Assembly: GCA_017999675.1 (NCBI GenBank)
Contig: JAGNLL010000001.1
Span: 56,415-120,414 of the forward strand
Direction: 5' to 3'
Length of the DNA: 64,000 nt
DNA from: Rickettsiales bacterium
Lineage (GTDB): Bacteria > Pseudomonadota > Alphaproteobacteria > Rickettsiales > UBA1997
The position numbers were made by a program, and so were the translations under genes. Below, piece after piece: positions 26,373-34,639 of the stretch. The notes below the pieces were generated by a model, which searched no databases, was not told the DNA's origin, and saw nothing but the letters and a program-made list of their open reading frames with translations. How positions within the stretch are numbered: position 1 is the first letter of the stretch; each line of letters begins with the position of its first letter.

Positions 26373-27022
26373 AATCTAAATGCGCAATTTTTGACTTCGA
26401 CTCAACGCTGGTTTCAATCGAAACTTTGGATTTTTTGATTGCTAAAACTTCAAAAAATCAAGCCGACGAAATTGAAAAAATCACCCAAGCAGCAATGAAC
26501 GGCAAAATGACTTTTGCTGATTCTTTGCGCACACGTTTTGCCAACATTAATCTAACAAAATCTGAGATTGAGGAGCTCAAATCTGAGATTTGCAATTACC
26601 TCACCGAAGGCTTTGCTGAAGGCTTTAATCAGCTAAGAGACGAATTTGATTTCTACATAATTTCTGGCGGATTTTTGGAAATTATTTATCCCGTCGCCGA
26701 CAAATTAGGCATCCCTCACGCGAATTGTTTCGCCAATAATTTTACCTACGACGGCAACAAAATTATCGGTTTTGATCAAGAAAATATTTTATCTCAAAAC
26801 GGCGGTAAGCCAAAAATCGTGGACCAAATTTTAGCCAAAAAATCTTACACAAAAATTTTCATGGTGGGCGACGGCTACACCGATTTGGAAGTTGCCAAAG
26901 CCATTTCAAAAGTGACTTTCTGCGGCTTCGGCGGCCACGCCGCACGCGAATCTGTAATCAAAGAAGCTGAGAATTTTTTCTACAATGTGGGTGATTTAAT
27001 TTCGTTTTTGAAGTCAGCATGA
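26369..27022 (+). CDS. serB: phosphoserine phosphatase (HAD family)
   Basis: 217 residues. HAD motif I DFDSTLV at residues 8-14, motif II SGG in FYIISGGFLEII, motif III Lys in GGKPKIVDQIL and motif IV MVGDGYTDLEVAK, the standard SerB layout; no N-terminal ACT domain. Overlaps serC upstream by 4 bases and the next gene downstream by 4 bases, so the last steps of serine synthesis and the flavoprotein below are translationally coupled. Confidence 0.92.
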   Translation: MKSKCAIFDFDSTLVSIETLDFLIAKTSKNQADEIEKITQAAMNGKMTFADSLRTRFANINLTKSEIEELKSEICNYLTEGFAEGFNQLRDEFDFYIISGGFLEIIYPVADKLGIPHANCFANNFTYDGNKIIGFDQENILSQNGGKPKIVDQILAKKSYTKIFMVGDGYTDLEVAKAISKVTFCGFGGHAARESVIKEAENFFYNVGDLISFLKSA

Positions 27023-29904
27023 GCGCACGTGACTTTCTTTTAGATTTAAAAAACAGCGGCTTTAAAGGCGACATCGAAACCCAAAAATCAGTCGCGATAG
27101 TTTACTCAACCGACAACAGCATTTACGAAATAGCCCCTGACGGCGTGATTTTTCCGCGAGATCAAAAAGACGTTGAGCTGATTTTCAAATTGCTGCGCCA
27201 ACCAAAATTTCAAGAAATTAAAATCACCGCAAGAGGCGGCGGAACCAGCACCAACGGCCAGTCAATCAATCACGGACTAATCGTCGATTACTCGCGCCAC
27301 ATGAATAAAATCATCCATATTGATGAAAAAAATCTCTGCGCCGAAGTTGAACCTGGCCTAATTTTAGATGTGCTCAACAAAGAATTAGAAAAATTTAATC
27401 TTTATTTTCCGCCAAATATTTCACCAAGCAACCGCGCCACAATTGGTGGCATGGTAAATACCGACGCTTGCGGAAAAGGCTCGTGCACCCATGGCAGAAC
27501 ATCCGACAATATTGAAGATTTGTCGCTACATTTGCTTGGCGAAGAAAATGTTGTTTCAAGCAAAGCTGGCACGGCAGCTTTAAATTCAAAGCTTGGGGGC
27601 ATTTTAGCTAGAGCGCAAAATCTTTATTCCTCAAAACATTTAGCCCGCACGGCGAGCGGCTACAACATTGAAAAATCTTTTGAGAACAGCGCGCTAGATT
27701 TAAATTATTTAATCAGCGGCTCAGAAGGAACATTGGCTTTGGTCAGTAAAATCAAGGTTCGCCTAAAAAAACTACCCGCCAAAAAACGCGCCGTACTTTT
27801 GCGTTACAAAAATTTTGATGCGGCGCTTGCTGACGCGCAAAATGTTATCGCGCTCAAGCCAGACGCGATTGAAACGGTTGACGAAAACGTGATTGGCTTG
27901 GCGAGAAACGACATTATTTGGCAAGATGTTGCCCATTTAATTGGCGATGCGCCTGACACTTCAATCAACATTTTAGAATTTACTTACGACGATTTAAGCA
28001 GCTTTGAAAATCACGAAAACGCTCTAAAACAGCAGCTCGCGCAAGAAAATTATCTTTTTGAAAACTACTTCATCATTAACGACAAAACCGAAATCGCCAA
28101 TATTTGGAACTTGCGCAAACAAGGCGTGGGCTTGCTCGGCGCCATGAAAGGCAAAAGACGCCCCCTGCCATTTGTTGAAGACACCATTGTGCCACCCGCC
28201 GAACTTTCAAAATACATCGCGGGCTTTCGCCAAATCTTAAAAAAATACGACGTCACTTACGGCATGTTCGGCCATGTTGACGCCGGATGTTTACACGTGC
28301 GCCCTGCCCTAAACATGCGCCAAGAAAAAGACCGCGAATTGATTCGCAAAATTTCTGACGAAGTTTGCGAGTTACTTTTGCAACATCGCGGCATCATTTG
28401 GGGCGAGCATGGCAAAGGTTTTAGAAGCGAGTACAACGAAAAGTTTTTAGGTGTCGAAGTTCAAAAAATTTTCAGCGAAATCAAAAAAACTTTCGATCCT
28501 TTTGACCAATTAAACTGCGGCAAAATTGCCGCCTCCAGCCAAGCAATTCCTGCAATTGACGAAGTGACAACTCGCGGTCAATTTGACGAAAATATTTCGG
28601 CCAAAATGCATGACGAGTTTGAAAATATTCTCAGCTGCAACGGCAATGCTTTGTGTTTTAATTTAGATGCGGCGTCTGCCATGTGCCCTTCTTACAAAGC
28701 AACTGCGGATCGCCGCTACTCGCCAAAAGGTCGCGCGATGTTGTTTAAAGAATGGGTGCGCCAAAACCCCAACTTGCCTTCAATTAGAACAAATATTTTT
28801 GGCAGCTTTAAGAGCAAAATTTCGAATCTTTTTTCGAAAGATTTGAATGACGAAATTTACGAATCTTTTTCAAAATGCTTAGGCTGCAAAGCCTGCAATA
28901 CCGCCTGCCCAATCAAGGTGAGCATTCCCGATGCCAAGGCCTATTTTTTGTCACACTACTTCACAAAAAACTTCCGCAAACCGCAGGATTATTTAATCGG
29001 AAATATCGAAAGATTATTGTTAATTTTCGGCAAATTTCCGCGCGCTTTTAATTTTTTAACGCAAAACCAAATCGCAAAATTTTTGGTGAGCAAAATTTTC
29101 GGCGTGACCGATATTCCCGCGCTCGTCATTGCGAGCGCAGCGCGGCAATCCATCTCGCCACAACAACTGGATTGCCACGCTTCGCTCGCAATGACGGTTG
29201 AAAGAAAACCCGTTTATTTACTACGCGAAGCCTACACCGCCCACTACCACACCGAAGCCCTAAACAGCGCTTACCAACTTTTAGAAAAACTCGGTTTTGA
29301 CGTGCGCTTCACCAAAATTTTCGAAAACGGCAAAGCACTTCACGCCAAAGGTTTTTTGAATCGCTTTCGCAAAATTGTGACAAACAACATCGATTATTTA
29401 AGCAGCCTTGAGGGCGTGTTGGTGAGCGTTGACCCAAGCGTGGCGCTGTCTTACCGCGACGAATATTCACGCATGAATGACAAAAAAATTAACGTGCTTT
29501 ATTTAGCCGAATTTTTGCAAGAAATCGAAATCAACAAAACCCAAAATACCGACCAAAAATATCACCTAATTTTGCACTGCTCTGAGCAAACCAACATCAA
29601 TAAAATTTCTGAAATTTGGGCGGCGATTTTCAAGAAATTTAACATCAATTTAAACATCCTCAAAACCGGCTGCTGCGGCATGAGCGGCAGCTTTGGCAGT
29701 GAAGCGCAAAACTTCGCAGATTCAAAAACCATCTTCGAAAATAACTGGCAAAACCAACTTACTAAACTTGCGCAAGATCCAAAAAACATAATCATGCTCA
29801 GCGGCTCTTCTTGCGAATCGCAGGTTGCACGTTTTAGCGCGGTCAAAACGCACAATCCTTTCACCATTCTTAATCAGATTCATGACCAAACTCTACGGAA
29901 TTAA
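27019..29904 (+). CDS. FAD-linked oxidase with Fe-S and CCG domains, D-2-hydroxyglutarate dehydrogenase-like (YdiJ type)
   Basis: 961 residues. N-terminal FAD-binding PCMH domain (residues ~30-260, ARGGGTSTNGQSI), FAD-oxidase C domain (to ~520, with FGHVDAGCLHVRP), a ferredoxin-like 4Fe-4S motif CLGCKACNTACP near 620, and a CCG-type domain near the end with LKTGCCGMSGSFG. This is the architecture of E. coli YdiJ (1018 aa), reported as a D-2-hydroxyglutarate dehydrogenase. Linked by overlap to serB, it may reoxidise D-2-hydroxyglutarate formed by SerA. Residues ~701-727 (VIASAARQSI..LDCHASLAMT) are encoded by a family A palindrome inserted in the linker between the Fe-S and CCG domains, reading frame intact. 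Confidence 0.88.
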   Translation: MSARDFLLDLKNSGFKGDIETQKSVAIVYSTDNSIYEIAPDGVIFPRDQKDVELIFKLLRQPKFQEIKITARGGGTSTNGQSINHGLIVDYSRHMNKIIHIDEKNLCAEVEPGLILDVLNKELEKFNLYFPPNISPSNRATIGGMVNTDACGKGSCTHGRTSDNIEDLSLHLLGEENVVSSKAGTAALNSKLGGILARAQNLYSSKHLARTASGYNIEKSFENSALDLNYLISGSEGTLALVSKIKVRLKKLPAKKRAVLLRYKNFDAALADAQNVIALKPDAIETVDENVIGLARNDIIWQDVAHLIGDAPDTSINILEFTYDDLSSFENHENALKQQLAQENYLFENYFIINDKTEIANIWNLRKQGVGLLGAMKGKRRPLPFVEDTIVPPAELSKYIAGFRQILKKYDVTYGMFGHVDAGCLHVRPALNMRQEKDRELIRKISDEVCELLLQHRGIIWGEHGKGFRSEYNEKFLGVEVQKIFSEIKKTFDPFDQLNCGKIAASSQAIPAIDEVTTRGQFDENISAKMHDEFENILSCNGNALCFNLDAASAMCPSYKATADRRYSPKGRAMLFKEWVRQNPNLPSIRTNIFGSFKSKISNLFSKDLNDEIYESFSKCLGCKACNTACPIKVSIPDAKAYFLSHYFTKNFRKPQDYLIGNIERLLLIFGKFPRAFNFLTQNQIAKFLVSKIFGVTDIPALVIASAARQSISPQQLDCHASLAMTVERKPVYLLREAYTAHYHTEALNSAYQLLEKLGFDVRFTKIFENGKALHAKGFLNRFRKIVTNNIDYLSSLEGVLVSVDPSVALSYRDEYSRMNDKKINVLYLAEFLQEIEINKTQNTDQKYHLILHCSEQTNINKISEIWAAIFKKFNINLNILKTGCCGMSGSFGSEAQNFADSKTIFENNWQNQLTKLAQDPKNIIMLSGSSCESQVARFSAVKTHNPFTILNQIHDQTLRN
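29125..29195. repeat. palindromic repeat family A, copy 4, inside a coding region
   Basis: Arms 29125-29152 and 29168-29195 (28 bp, two mismatches) around a 15-base loop. It lies wholly within the YdiJ-like gene and is translated without a stop. This parallels the Rickettsia palindromic elements that insert in frame in protein genes. Confidence 0.93.
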
Positions 29905-30247
29905 AAACTGCGACACCGTTAAAAAAGCAATGAACTGGCTGACTGAAAACGGCGTAAAATATCAATTCCACGATTACAAAAAAGACGGCGTCGATTGCGC
30001 AAAGCTGACAGAATTTGTAAAAAAATTCGGCTGGGAAAAATTACTAAATCGCAAAGGCACCACGTGGCGACAACTCGGTGAGCAAGAGCAAAATAAAATA
30101 ACCAACGACAAAGCAGCGCTGGAGTTGATGCAAGAAAAACCCTCAATAATCAAACGCCCGATAATTGATCTTGGCGCAAAACAGCTGATTGGTTTTGATG
30201 TGGGTGAGTATGAAGAGGCGTTTAAAAATTGGGTCAGTTCACATTGA
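29882..30247 (+). CDS. ArsC/Spx-family protein (YffB-like)
   Basis: 121 residues from ATG 29882 (MTKLYGIKNCDTVKKAMNWL), overlapping the end of the preceding gene by 23 bases. Thioredoxin-like fold of the arsenate reductase C/Spx superfamily with Cys10 followed by DT; the PSIIKRPIID strand and a C-terminal FDVGEYEEAF helix fit YffB. Members may act as glutathione-dependent thiol reductases; true arsenate reduction is unlikely without ars genes nearby. Last gene of the serine run. Confidence 0.88.
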   Translation: MTKLYGIKNCDTVKKAMNWLTENGVKYQFHDYKKDGVDCAKLTEFVKKFGWEKLLNRKGTTWRQLGEQEQNKITNDKAALELMQEKPSIIKRPIIDLGAKQLIGFDVGEYEEAFKNWVSSH

Positions 30248-30316
30248 CACCTTTCCTCTCTGCGCCAAATTCAATTACTTAAATTAATGTTAACTCCAAT
30301 ATCCCCCCAATAAAAA

Positions 30317-32548
30317 ATGAATCCTAACCAACTCTTAACCCTGCTCACCTCAGCCTTAAGAAGGTTCCCGACCTCTTTAAAAAATAAAACTAACACCAGC
30401 ACTAGAAGTAACACTAAAAGCAGTATTAAGCACAGTCTTAACTCTCGCGCCTTCACCATGATCGAGGTTGCTATTATAATCCTGATCATTGGAGTTCTGA
30501 TAGCTGGCATCTTCTACAGCAGCAAAATGCTTTCTAAATTCCGCATTATCTCTGCCCAAAATCTTACTAAATCTTCTCCAGTTAACAGTATTCCTGACGC
30601 TGCTATTTGGTTGGAAACCAGTCTTGATACCAGCTTTAAAGATGCTGAGAGAAAAGATACTACTGCATTAACTTCTTGGCACGATTCTAATAATGCCGCC
30701 ACCATCAAAGCGGTTGTTTCTGCTGTTGGATCGGGGCCAACTTATTCCAACACTATTAGCAATATTCACGCGGTTGAGTTTGTTGGTAGCTCTTCGAATT
30801 ATTTAAGAATAGAAGATGCTCGTTTCTTGAATGACACTGACTACACCATCTTTGTTCTTGAGAAGAGAAAGAGTGATAGTGCAAACAACTATTTCATTGG
30901 CGGAACTTCTTCTAATCCCAATGATGCTCTGGCTTTAGGTTACAGCTCAGAATCATTAGTTATTCACGCTCAAGGCAGTAACTCTTACACTGGAGCGGTT
31001 GATACTTACGCTGCCACAATAGACAAACCAAGAATCTTCACCTTCTTCTCCGATTCCAACGGTAAGAAGACTTACGTTAATGGTACATTAGTTGGCACCA
31101 GCACCAGCACTGCTAGATTATCTGGATTAACCACTCTTGATATTGGCAATGGCTACACCGGAGAGATTGGAGAAATCATCATGTTTTCTCGAGCATTAAA
31201 GCTAGAAGAGAGAACTGCTACTGAAGATTATTTGGGCAAGAAATGGAGCAGAAAAATTACTCGAGATTCAGTGCCATCTTGTACTGATGGAATTCTTACT
31301 GAAGCAGGATGTTCTCACGCTTGCCTGACTAGTGGTGTGCTTGGGGTTTCAACTCCGGCTACAGTTGCTGATGGATCTAGCGGATCGCTTACTTGCAACA
31401 CTACCGGCTATTTGGGAACGGTTTCTTATTCTTGCTCGCTTGGAATTTTAACTCCGACCGGAAGTTGTGATTGCGATACGGAGGCGGGGTATGCGATGAC
31501 CAGCGGGGTTTGTCAGTCATCTTGCAGTTCTGGATCTACAGTTGGAGTTCCCACCACAACTGTCTCTACTGGCAGTGGCACTTTAAGCTGCACTTCCACT
31601 GGATACGATGCCTCCGACTCTATTTCTTACACTTGTAGTGGCGGAACATTTACTGTGACAGGGGGAACGTCTTGCGATAGCTGTATATCTGGATACACTT
31701 ACGGCTCAGGGGTTTGTAATGAGAATTTTAATTGTACGGGCGGTGATTCAACTACTGATCTTGGGGGAAATAGGATCCATACCTTTACCACTACAGGTTC
31801 GGCTAGTTTAGTTTGTTCTGGCGCCACAACTAGCTCGTTTAGAGTAATGTTGGTTGGTGGCGGTGGTAGCGGCGGTGGCAGTATAACCGTTGGCGGCGGT
31901 GGTGGTGGCGGCGGCGGCCAATTCATTGATTCTTCCGGCAACAGCCTGTCCGGCGGCAACACTCTTACCATTACAGTTGGAGGCGGTGGCGCTGCGGTTT
32001 CTGGCAACGCCAACGGTAATAGAGGATCAAGCTCATCCTTAAGTGGCGGATCATTATCATTCACAGCTTATGGTGGCTGGGGTGGCGGCAGACCTGGAGC
32101 AAACTATGGCGCTGCCGATTCTACATCTCCAGGTGGTGGACAAGGAAGCGCAGGAACTTTTATCCTGGGAAACAAAGCTGGCGGGAGAGGAACAGGTTCT
32201 GGAAGTGGCATGGCCGGAGCTGGAGGTGGAAGTAGCTATGCAGCAGGTTCTAATGCAAATATGACTGTTGCGGGAGCTGGCGCCAACGGAACATCTTCTG
32301 ACATTACCGGAAGCACTTATGGTGGTGGTGGCGGTGGTGGGGCCAGAGATAACCCTGGCGGAGCTGGTGGCACTGGCGGTGGCGGTACTGGAGCAAGATC
32401 AACCACTACAGGACCAGCCTTGGTTAGCAATCCTACTAATGGATCTGCCAATACTGGTGGTGGCGGCGGCGGTGGTGGATATAATTCAAATAGCGGCGCC
32501 GGCGGTAGCGGTATTGTGATTGTATCTTACCCAGATCCAACTCCGTAA
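30317..32548 (+). CDS. large prepilin-like protein: LamG-type domain, Cys-rich region and Gly-rich C-terminus
   Basis: 743 residues. A long basic, Ser/Thr/Asn-rich leader (~46 residues) precedes the prepilin helix RA|FTMIEVAIIILIIGVLIAG (again Ala at -1, Glu5). Residues ~95-300 form a LamG-like domain homologous to the proteins at 3858 and 4998 (AIWLETSLDTSF, HAVEFVGSSSNYL, GEIGEIIMFSRALKLEE, YLGKKW). Residues ~315-475 are Cys-rich with repeated CTSTGY/CNTTGYLG units, and ~480-743 are a Gly-rich domain (blocks of up to nine Gly) ending SGIVIVSYPDP, as in Gly-rich adhesin domains. A tip-located or minor pilin adhesin is plausible. The start is uncertain because the leader is unusually long. 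Confidence 0.8.
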   Translation: MNPNQLLTLLTSALRRFPTSLKNKTNTSTRSNTKSSIKHSLNSRAFTMIEVAIIILIIGVLIAGIFYSSKMLSKFRIISAQNLTKSSPVNSIPDAAIWLETSLDTSFKDAERKDTTALTSWHDSNNAATIKAVVSAVGSGPTYSNTISNIHAVEFVGSSSNYLRIEDARFLNDTDYTIFVLEKRKSDSANNYFIGGTSSNPNDALALGYSSESLVIHAQGSNSYTGAVDTYAATIDKPRIFTFFSDSNGKKTYVNGTLVGTSTSTARLSGLTTLDIGNGYTGEIGEIIMFSRALKLEERTATEDYLGKKWSRKITRDSVPSCTDGILTEAGCSHACLTSGVLGVSTPATVADGSSGSLTCNTTGYLGTVSYSCSLGILTPTGSCDCDTEAGYAMTSGVCQSSCSSGSTVGVPTTTVSTGSGTLSCTSTGYDASDSISYTCSGGTFTVTGGTSCDSCISGYTYGSGVCNENFNCTGGDSTTDLGGNRIHTFTTTGSASLVCSGATTSSFRVMLVGGGGSGGGSITVGGGGGGGGGQFIDSSGNSLSGGNTLTITVGGGGAAVSGNANGNRGSSSSLSGGSLSFTAYGGWGGGRPGANYGAADSTSPGGGQGSAGTFILGNKAGGRGTGSGSGMAGAGGGSSYAAGSNANMTVAGAGANGTSSDITGSTYGGGGGGGARDNPGGAGGTGGGGTGARSTTTGPALVSNPTNGSANTGGGGGGGGYNSNSGAGGSGIVIVSYPDPTP

Positions 32549-32575
32549 AGATTAATCTCAGCTTTTTAGAACTTC

Positions 32576-32616
32576 AAAAAACCGACGATTATTACAAAAT
32601 GATCGTCGGTTTTTTA
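32576..32616 (+). terminator. Rho-independent terminator after the large prepilin
   Basis: ACCGACGAT (32581-32589) pairs with ATCGTCGGT (32602-32610), flanked by A and T runs. Confidence 0.85.
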
Positions 32617-32698
32617 TTGGCATCTGCCAGAATTTTTTGTGCCATTTTCGGTTTTTAAATAACTCGATATTTTTGTCGCAAATTTATGTAGACAAAGC

Positions 32699-32722
32699 TG
32701 TCAAATCCCGACACCCGACACT
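32699..32722. repeat. short dispersed repeat (CCCGACACCCGACACT), copy 1
   Basis: TCAAATCCCGACACCCGACAC followed by T matches the inverted repeats that bound the cassette at 34.6-36.2 kb. It lies in the leader of the MFS gene, 28 bases before its start. Confidence 0.75.
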
Positions 32723-32749
32723 GAAAAATTTTTTAGCAATATTTCAATC

Positions 32750-33949
32750 ATGATTAATCATCAAAAAAAATCCTCTTTCGTAGAATTTGTTACCCTCATG
32801 GCGCTTTATGTGGCGCTGATGGCGATGTCGATTGATATGGTTTTGCCGTCGCTTTTTTTAATGGGAAAAGAGTTTGGAATTGCCGACCAAAACCAGATGC
32901 AATATGTCATCGGGGTTTTGTTTTTGGGTTTTACTTTTGGGCAAATAATTTACGGACCGCTTGCCGATAGCTTTGGGCGTAAGCCGACTGTTTACTTTGG
33001 TCTCATTATTTTTGCGGTGGGCAATGTTTTAAGCATCGCGGCGCAAGATTATTCAATGATGTTGTTGGGTCGCTTTTTGCAGGGCTTTGGTGCGGCGGCT
33101 CCTCGAATTGTTAGCATTGCCATCATCCGCGATCTTTACAAAGGCCGCGACATGGCGCGCGTGATGTCGTTTATCATGACGATTTTTATCATTATTCCGG
33201 TGGTGGCACCCAGCATTGGTCAGGCTTTGCTGCTTGTTGTTAGCTGGCGTTTTCTTTTTGGAATTTTTTTAGCAGCGGCAATTATCGCAACCATTTGGAC
33301 TTTCCTGCGACTTCCCGAAACCCTCAAAAAACAAGATGTTCGCCCCTTTAATTTGCCAACAATTTGGAAAGATCTTTTGGTGGTTTTGGGTAATAAATTT
33401 TCTTTGGGCTACACAATTTGCGCCGGCTTAGTTTTTGGCGCGCTGATTGGCTACCTAGCTTCAAGCCGCCAAATTTTTCAGGATTATTTTTTGGCGGGAG
33501 AATTATTTCCAATTTATTTTGGCATCTCCGCCCTTTCAATTGGCGCTTCTTCAATTTTGAATTCGATGATTGTTCGAAAATATGGCATGAAATTACTCTG
33601 CCATTACGCGCTGATTTTGATGATGGTGATGTCGGTTGCACTCATCGCCGTGTCAATTTTGCAAAACCATCAAGTGCTGCTTTGGCAATTTATGATTTTT
33701 GCGGTAGTCACTTTTTTTGCTTTGGGCATGCTGTTTGGCAATCTTAACGCTTTGGCGATGGAGCCGATGGGACACATTGCAGGAGTAGCCGCGGCGGTGA
33801 CTGGTTGCTTGTCTTCAGGCATTTCTGCAATTATTGGAACGGCGATTGGGCAATCTTACAACAACACTTTAACGCCGATATTTTGGGGGTTTTTGCTTCT
33901 AAGTAGCGCTGCGTTTTTCTTACAAGTTTGGTTGGCCAAACAGAAATAA
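32750..33949 (+). CDS. MFS multidrug exporter, Bcr/CflA type
   Basis: 399 residues, twelve predicted helices. The N-terminal half carries the drug:proton antiporter 12-TMS signatures: MSIDMVLPSLFLMGKEF in helix 1, the loop 2-3 motif YGPLADSFGRKPTVYFGL (GxLaDrxGRkpxl) and GRFLQGFGAAAPRIVSIAIIRDL with the conserved helix-4 Arg. Typical of Bcr/CflA drug exporters; substrate unknown. No regulator gene adjacent. Confidence 0.9.
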   Translation: MINHQKKSSFVEFVTLMALYVALMAMSIDMVLPSLFLMGKEFGIADQNQMQYVIGVLFLGFTFGQIIYGPLADSFGRKPTVYFGLIIFAVGNVLSIAAQDYSMMLLGRFLQGFGAAAPRIVSIAIIRDLYKGRDMARVMSFIMTIFIIIPVVAPSIGQALLLVVSWRFLFGIFLAAAIIATIWTFLRLPETLKKQDVRPFNLPTIWKDLLVVLGNKFSLGYTICAGLVFGALIGYLASSRQIFQDYFLAGELFPIYFGISALSIGASSILNSMIVRKYGMKLLCHYALILMMVMSVALIAVSILQNHQVLLWQFMIFAVVTFFALGMLFGNLNALAMEPMGHIAGVAAAVTGCLSSGISAIIGTAIGQSYNNTLTPIFWGFLLLSSAAFFLQVWLAKQK

Positions 33950-33994
33950 ATTTGCGCCGCTCTCCATTTTTTTTTAAAAAACGTAAAACCGAAA

Positions 33995-34282
33995 ATGAAA
34001 AAATTATTGTTAATTTTACTACTGCTTCCAACCACCTCTTTTGCTGCTCGCGGAAAATGTCACCGCCAGTCAAATCCAATGGGATATGCCAATTACGATG
34101 TGTGTGAAGTTGCAGGAGCCGGCTATAGCTGTGTTTCTTTAGAGGGAAAAGGCAGTAATGGCATTTCTTGTTTTCCAACACCCCCTGCTTTGCAAGAGAG
34201 CGAAGAACATTCAGAAGCAAATTCGGTGAAACGGAAGAATAGGTTTAAAGAAGAGGTAAATGGCGGAAGTTGGAGTAATTAA
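33995..34282 (+). CDS. small secreted Cys-containing protein
   Basis: 95 residues: signal peptide MKKLLLILLLLPTTSFA, then a mature part with four Cys (CHRQ, VCEVA, YSCVS, ISCFP) over 45 residues and a charged tail. The cysteines could form two disulfides in the periplasm. No family recognised. The stop codon is the first base group of direct repeat copy 1, whose first hairpin acts as its terminator. Confidence 0.7.
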   Translation: MKKLLLILLLLPTTSFAARGKCHRQSNPMGYANYDVCEVAGAGYSCVSLEGKGSNGISCFPTPPALQESEEHSEANSVKRKNRFKEEVNGGSWSN

Positions 34283-34498
34283 GAAGTCACTTATGCGAAA
34301 ACGTAAGTGCAATTTTTTTTCAGAAAAGATGGCGCGCATTCGCGCTTACAAACGCAAGATTTTTCTAAATTCGCTTCGCTCATTAAGAAAAATTAAGCTT
34401 ATTGTACTCTGAATTTTTTTAGGGAATGAGTTGCAATCGCCAAAGGCGATTGTCGAACCTCATCGGAAGTACCCTTGATGATCCTTCCCGGGGAGCCA
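34280..34498 (+). repeat. direct repeat C, copy 1 (terminator hairpin to tRNA-Asn 3'-end copy)
   Basis: Begins at the stop codon of the small secreted gene and matches 36203-36369 closely: AAGAAGTCACTTAyGCGAAA hairpin, a GCGCGCATTCGCGCTT hairpin, ATTCGCTTCGCTCATTAAGA, TCGAACCTCATCGGA and finally CCTTCCCGGGGAGCCA. Relative to copy 2 it has a 46-base insertion (about 34406-34451) that itself contains a CAATCGCC/GGCGATTG hairpin. The final 18 bases (34481-34498) equal the 3' end of the tRNA-Asn gene at 36418, in the opposite orientation. Confidence 0.85.
34288..34320 (+). terminator. Rho-independent terminator of the small secreted gene
   Basis: CACTTATG (34288-34295) and CGTAAGTG (34302-34309) pair with one G-T, then an eight-base T run. 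A second copy of the hairpin is at 36211-36243. Confidence 0.75.
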
Positions 34499-34503
34499 TA
34501 CAA

Positions 34504-34544
34504 CAAAAAAAGCCCGTCAGCATTAGCTGGACGGGCTTTTTTGT
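34504..34544. terminator. bidirectional terminator hairpin
   Basis: AGCCCGTC (34511-34518) pairs with GACGGGCT (34530-34537) between A and T runs; outer bases GCCAT.CAACAAAA extend the pairing. Comparable to the hairpin after tRNA-Asn at 36375. Confidence 0.75.
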
Positions 34545-34581
34545 TGCATGGCTTACTTCGTCACAAGGTTGGATTTATTGG

Positions 34582-34612
34582 TTAGTGTCGGGTGTCGGGA
34601 TCTGACCCCTTT
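34582..34612. repeat. left inverted repeat of the cassette
   Basis: TTAGTGTCGGGTGTCGGGAT followed by CTGACCCCTTT. It is the complement, with one or two mismatches, of 36147-36177. A partial second unit (GGGATCTGACCCCTTTTT) follows at 34618-34635. Confidence 0.85.
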
Positions 34613-34639
34613 TTGTTGGGATCTGACCCCTTTTTCAGA

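Larger units (their letters stand above)
34283..34639. other. non-coding interval with repeats (357 bases)
   Basis: No gene is seen here. From left to right it holds a terminator hairpin (34288-34320), the rest of direct repeat C copy 1 including a copy of the tRNA-Asn 3' end (34481-34498), a strong terminator (34504-34544) and the left inverted repeat of the cassette (34582-34637). Confidence 0.8.

Noticed and set aside
31699-32064. Proline-rich open frame on the minus strand opposite the Gly-rich domain
   Set aside because: It is the complement of the Gly codon runs (GGN/NCC) in the gene at 30317 and has no start site or family match.
32043-32519. Two Leu/Val-rich open frames on the plus strand inside the large prepilin
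   Set aside because: They are other-frame readings of the Gly-rich repeats; no independent ribosome site or domain is seen.
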